This document shows positions 6,204 through 8,605 of a stretch of 8,605 bases of DNA, piece by piece. How positions within the stretch are numbered: position 1 is the first letter of the stretch; every line of letters starts with the position of its first letter. Origin of the DNA: Bryobacterales bacterium (GTDB lineage Bacteria; Acidobacteriota; Terriglobia; Bryobacterales; Bryobacteraceae); NCBI GenBank assembly GCA_003142355.1, contig PLMF01000138.1:176-8780 (forward strand). Reading direction: 5' to 3'. Below the pieces are notes generated by a model that was not told where the DNA came from, made no database searches, and saw only the letters and a program-made list of their open reading frames with translations. A program made the position numbers and the translations under genes.

Positions 6204-7730
6204 GTGAAGCGGGTGGACGGGTCGGATGGGGCCGGAGATCGGCTGGACTCCTGGAAAGAGATCGCCGCCTACCTCAAACGCGGCGCCCGAACCGTGCAGC
6301 GTTGGGAACGGGAGGAGGGCCTGCCGGTTCACCGGCTGGTTCACGACAAACTCGGCTCCGTTTACGCCTACCATCGGGAACTGGACGCTTGGTGGCGAAG
6401 CCGCGAGGCGGAGCTTGCCAACGAGCCCCCCCTGCCGGCGGAGGCCGCTCCCTCGGTAGCGGTGCTTCCATTTGCCGACATGAGCCAGGAAAAGGACCAG
6501 GCCTACTTCTGTGAGGGCATGGCCGAGGAGATTCTGGACGTTCTGGGAAAGATCCAGGGCCTGCGGGTTTCCTCCAGAACCGCGTCGTTTCGTTCCCGGA
6601 CGCCGGATGCGGATACCCGCGAGATTGGGCGCCGGCTGCGGGTCGGCACGCTGCTCGAGGGGAGCCTGCGCAAGTCCGGAGACCAGTTGCGAATCGTGGT
6701 TCAACTCACCGATGCGGAAAGCGGATTTCAGCTCTGGTCCGGCCGCTACGACCGGGAGATGAGCGACATTTTCGCCGTCCAGCGGGAAATAGCGGAAAAT
6801 GTCGTCCGCGCTCTCGAGGTGACCCTGAGTCGGAACGAGAGGACGGCGCTCGGGAAGCCCCGTACGGCTGATGTCCGCGCGTACGACTGCTATCTGCGGG
6901 GACGCAAGTTCTACTACCAATACAGCCCTCAGGCCGTGGAATTTGCGCTGCAGATGTTCGTGCACGCCATGGAGTTGGATCCGAGCTATCCTCAAGCCTA
7001 TGCCGGGCTGGCGGATTGCTGGTCTTACCTCTACCTTTACTCCGGCCGGAGCGAAGCGGTTCGCGAGCAAGCCGATTGGGCCAGCCTCCAGGCTGTGGAG
7101 ATGGACCCCCGGTCCGCCCATGCTTGGGCTTCCCGCGGCCTGTCTCTCTCGCTGAGCGGAAAGAACGAGGAGGCCGGGAAGGCCTTCGATCTGGCCGTTC
7201 GGTTGGCCCCGGATCTTTTCGAAGCGTACTATTTCCATGCCCGCCACTGCTTTGCCATGGGCCGGTTTGAGCAAGCCGCGAAACTTTACGAGGAGTCCAT
7301 GCGCGTAAACCCGGATGATTACCAATCGCCGCTCCTGGTGGCCCAGATTTACGACGACCTCGGGCGTCCCGCCGAGGCCGTCATGGCACGCCAGCGCGGA
7401 ATCGAAGTGGCGGAGCGCCACCTGCGGTTGAATCCGGACGACGCTCGCGCTTTCTACATGGCCGCCAACGCCCTGGTGGCGTTCGGCAAACGCCCGCAGG
7501 GCCAGCAGTGGGCGGAGCGCGCCCTGGCCATCCGGCCGGATGACCCCATGCTTCTTTACAACGTGGGCTGCATCTTCTCCCTGCTTGGCCGGGTGGAGCC
7601 GGCCATCGAGTGCCTGGAAAAAGCTGCCCGCAACGGCTTGAGCCACAAGGGCTGGTTCGAGCACGACAGCAACCTCGACCCGCTACGGAAGCATCCGCGT
7701 TTCCAGGAGTTGGTGGGGAATCTCTGCTAA
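6204..7730 (+). CDS. HTH–TolB/FlgO-like–TPR regulatory protein
   Basis: 508-residue, apparently soluble protein with three parts. Residues about 14–64 form a winged-helix DNA-binding domain of the MerR/excisionase-like kind (LDSWKEIAAYLKRGARTVQRW, then GSVYAYHRELDAWW). Residues about 84–205 match the TolB/FlgO-like N-terminal domain seen in adenylate-cyclase-type regulators (SVAVLPFADMS, YFCEGMAEEILDVL, VLSS-like VSSRTASFR, LLEGSLRKSGDQLRIVVQL, LWSGRYDREMSDIFAVQ). The rest, about 245–500, is a run of tetratricopeptide repeats for protein contacts (for example AMELDPSYPQAYAGLADCW, AVRLAPDLFEAYYFHARHCF, ALAIRPDDPMLLYNVGCIFSLLGR). Known relatives of this layout often carry a membrane helix, and none is visible here. 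GTG 6204 may be leaderless; GTG 6213 has AGGTGA five bases upstream and is an alternative. The RND adaptor gene follows after 24 bases, so it probably regulates or responds to efflux, which is inference. Confidence 0.88.
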   Translation: MKRVDGSDGAGDRLDSWKEIAAYLKRGARTVQRWEREEGLPVHRLVHDKLGSVYAYHRELDAWWRSREAELANEPPLPAEAAPSVAVLPFADMSQEKDQAYFCEGMAEEILDVLGKIQGLRVSSRTASFRSRTPDADTREIGRRLRVGTLLEGSLRKSGDQLRIVVQLTDAESGFQLWSGRYDREMSDIFAVQREIAENVVRALEVTLSRNERTALGKPRTADVRAYDCYLRGRKFYYQYSPQAVEFALQMFVHAMELDPSYPQAYAGLADCWSYLYLYSGRSEAVREQADWASLQAVEMDPRSAHAWASRGLSLSLSGKNEEAGKAFDLAVRLAPDLFEAYYFHARHCFAMGRFEQAAKLYEESMRVNPDDYQSPLLVAQIYDDLGRPAEAVMARQRGIEVAERHLRLNPDDARAFYMAANALVAFGKRPQGQQWAERALAIRPDDPMLLYNVGCIFSLLGRVEPAIECLEKAARNGLSHKGWFEHDSNLDPLRKHPRFQELVGNLC

Positions 7731-7754
7731 ACTTCGAGGATTGGGGAGTCATCG

Positions 7755-8605
7755 GTGCGGCACATCCAAATTTTAGTTTTCAGCGCATGCCTGCTTGCGC
7801 TCGGCGGGTGCAGGCGGGAGCAGGCGCGGCCCACGGGCGGGCCTCCAGTGGTGCCCGTCTCGGTAGCCAAGGCCAGCGAAGAGTCCGTCCCCACGGAACT
7901 GCGGGTGGTGGGGACGGTGGAGGCATCCGCCATCGTGCAGGTGAAATCGCAGATCGCTGGCGAGCTGGTTCGCACCGGCTTCACCGAAGGGCAGAACGTC
8001 GCCCGGGGCGATCTGCTGTTCGCCATCGATCCGCGGCCGTATGAGGAGGCGCTCCGCCAGGCGGAGGCCAACGTCGCGCGCGACCGCGCCCAGGTCGCCC
8101 AGGCCGAAGCCACGCTGGCGCGCGACTCCGCGCAGGCCAAGTACGCGGATTCCGACGCGACCCTGCAAACGGAGCTGCAGAAGGGCGGGCTGGCTTCGCG
8201 CTCGCAGGCCGACCAGTCGCGGACCAACGCCGACGTCTCGCACGCATCCGCGCGGGCCACCCAGGCCAGTATCGAAAGCGCGCGCGCGGCGCTCTCGAGC
8301 GACCTGGCCGCGGTGGACCGGGCCAAGCTCGACCTGAGTTATTGCGAGATCCGCGCGCCCATTGCGGGACGCACTGGGAACCTGCTGGTGCACGCGGGCA
8401 ACCTGGTCAAGGTGAACGACGTGCCGCTGGTGGTGATCCACCGGATCGCGCCGGTTTTTGTGAACTTCAGCGTACCCGAGGAGCACCTGCCGGCCATCCG
8501 GCGCCTCAGCGCCAATCGCAAGCTGGAAGTGCGCGTGTCCTCGCAGGACGATCCCGGCCGCACCGCTTCGGGGTCTCTCTCGGTGATCGACAATGCCGTG
8601 GACGC
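7755..8605 (+). CDS. RND efflux periplasmic adaptor lipoprotein (MFP), partial
   Basis: First 283 residues of a membrane-fusion protein, cut by the window end; full relatives are about 370–420 residues. Such adaptors link an inner-membrane RND pump to an outer-membrane channel in tripartite drug or metabolite efflux. The signal peptide RHIQILVFSACLLALGGC ends in a lipobox with Cys19, so it is lipid-anchored. The order is as expected: a first barrel/lipoyl half (VVGTVEASAIVQVKSQIAGELVRTGFTEGQNVARGDLLFAIDPRPYEEAL), an alanine- and glutamine-rich helical hairpin (about 100–190), the second lipoyl half (LSYCEIRAPIAGRTGNLLVHAGNLVKVNDVPLVVIHRIAPVFVNFSVPEE), and the start of the beta-barrel domain. 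The GTG start has GGGGAG six bases upstream. The RND transporter gene is expected just beyond the window. It probably forms an operon with the regulator upstream. Confidence 0.93.
   Translation, partial: MRHIQILVFSACLLALGGCRREQARPTGGPPVVPVSVAKASEESVPTELRVVGTVEASAIVQVKSQIAGELVRTGFTEGQNVARGDLLFAIDPRPYEEALRQAEANVARDRAQVAQAEATLARDSAQAKYADSDATLQTELQKGGLASRSQADQSRTNADVSHASARATQASIESARAALSSDLAAVDRAKLDLSYCEIRAPIAGRTGNLLVHAGNLVKVNDVPLVVIHRIAPVFVNFSVPEEHLPAIRRLSANRKLEVRVSSQDDPGRTASGSLSVIDNAVD

Noticed and set aside
5511..7664. 717-codon open frame on the minus strand
   Set aside because: It runs antisense through the HTH–TPR gene and then out of register with the secreted-protein gene. The translation has no domain pattern, and the plus-strand product is clearly real; long antisense frames are common in GC-rich DNA.
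7610..8044. 144-codon plus-strand frame across the end of the regulator and the start of the RND adaptor
   Set aside because: It is out of register with both genes, which have clear domains in other frames.

Overview
The window is a GC-rich bacterial chromosome segment. It suggests an Acidobacteriota member, probably close to Candidatus Solibacter / Bryobacterales. This is inferred from gene style and was not checked by search. The main signs are an HTH–TolB/FlgO-like–TPR regulator without a membrane helix, a small secreted 'KTYSVNL' protein of a type I associate with Acidobacteriota, and a YVTN-type beta-propeller lipoprotein. These sit beside ordinary core genes.

Left part (1–2073): a two-gene glycolytic operon on the plus strand. 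Enolase (eno, TTG start) overlaps phosphoglycerate mutase (gpmA, GTG start) by four bases, so two consecutive reactions (3PG to 2PG to PEP) are translationally coupled. A hairpin follows gpmA.

Middle part (2074–5509): accessory material. On the minus strand lies a type II toxin–antitoxin pair of the Xre/ParS (DUF2384) antitoxin plus RES toxin type, with a consensus TATAAT ten bases before the antitoxin ATG. Upstream of it on the same strand is a lipoprotein beta-propeller gene with a twin-arginine-like signal. Then comes a plus-strand tRNA-Ser(GGA), followed 87 bases later by a second toxin–antitoxin pair, HigB–HigA, with a palindrome over the toxin start codon. A 51-residue minus-strand ORF that resembles small antitoxin-type proteins runs tail-to-tail into higA and has no visible partner.

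Right part (5555–8605): a small secreted protein on the minus strand, followed by a strong hairpin, is divergent from a 508-residue HTH–TolB-like–TPR protein on the plus strand. The 220-base region between them holds four helically phased 10-bp repeats with an inverted partner. It also holds a close match to a sigma-E/ECF promoter whose predicted start falls at the GTG of the regulator. Twenty-four bases after the regulator begins an RND efflux periplasmic adaptor lipoprotein, cut by the window end. The layout suggests a stress-sigma-controlled regulator plus efflux operon.

Nothing here is clearly a new system. The most interesting signals are the regulatory architecture at 6082–6204 and the cluster of two toxin–antitoxin modules plus an orphan antitoxin-like ORF. 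Several promoter-like hexamers also sit at leaderless distance from start codons.
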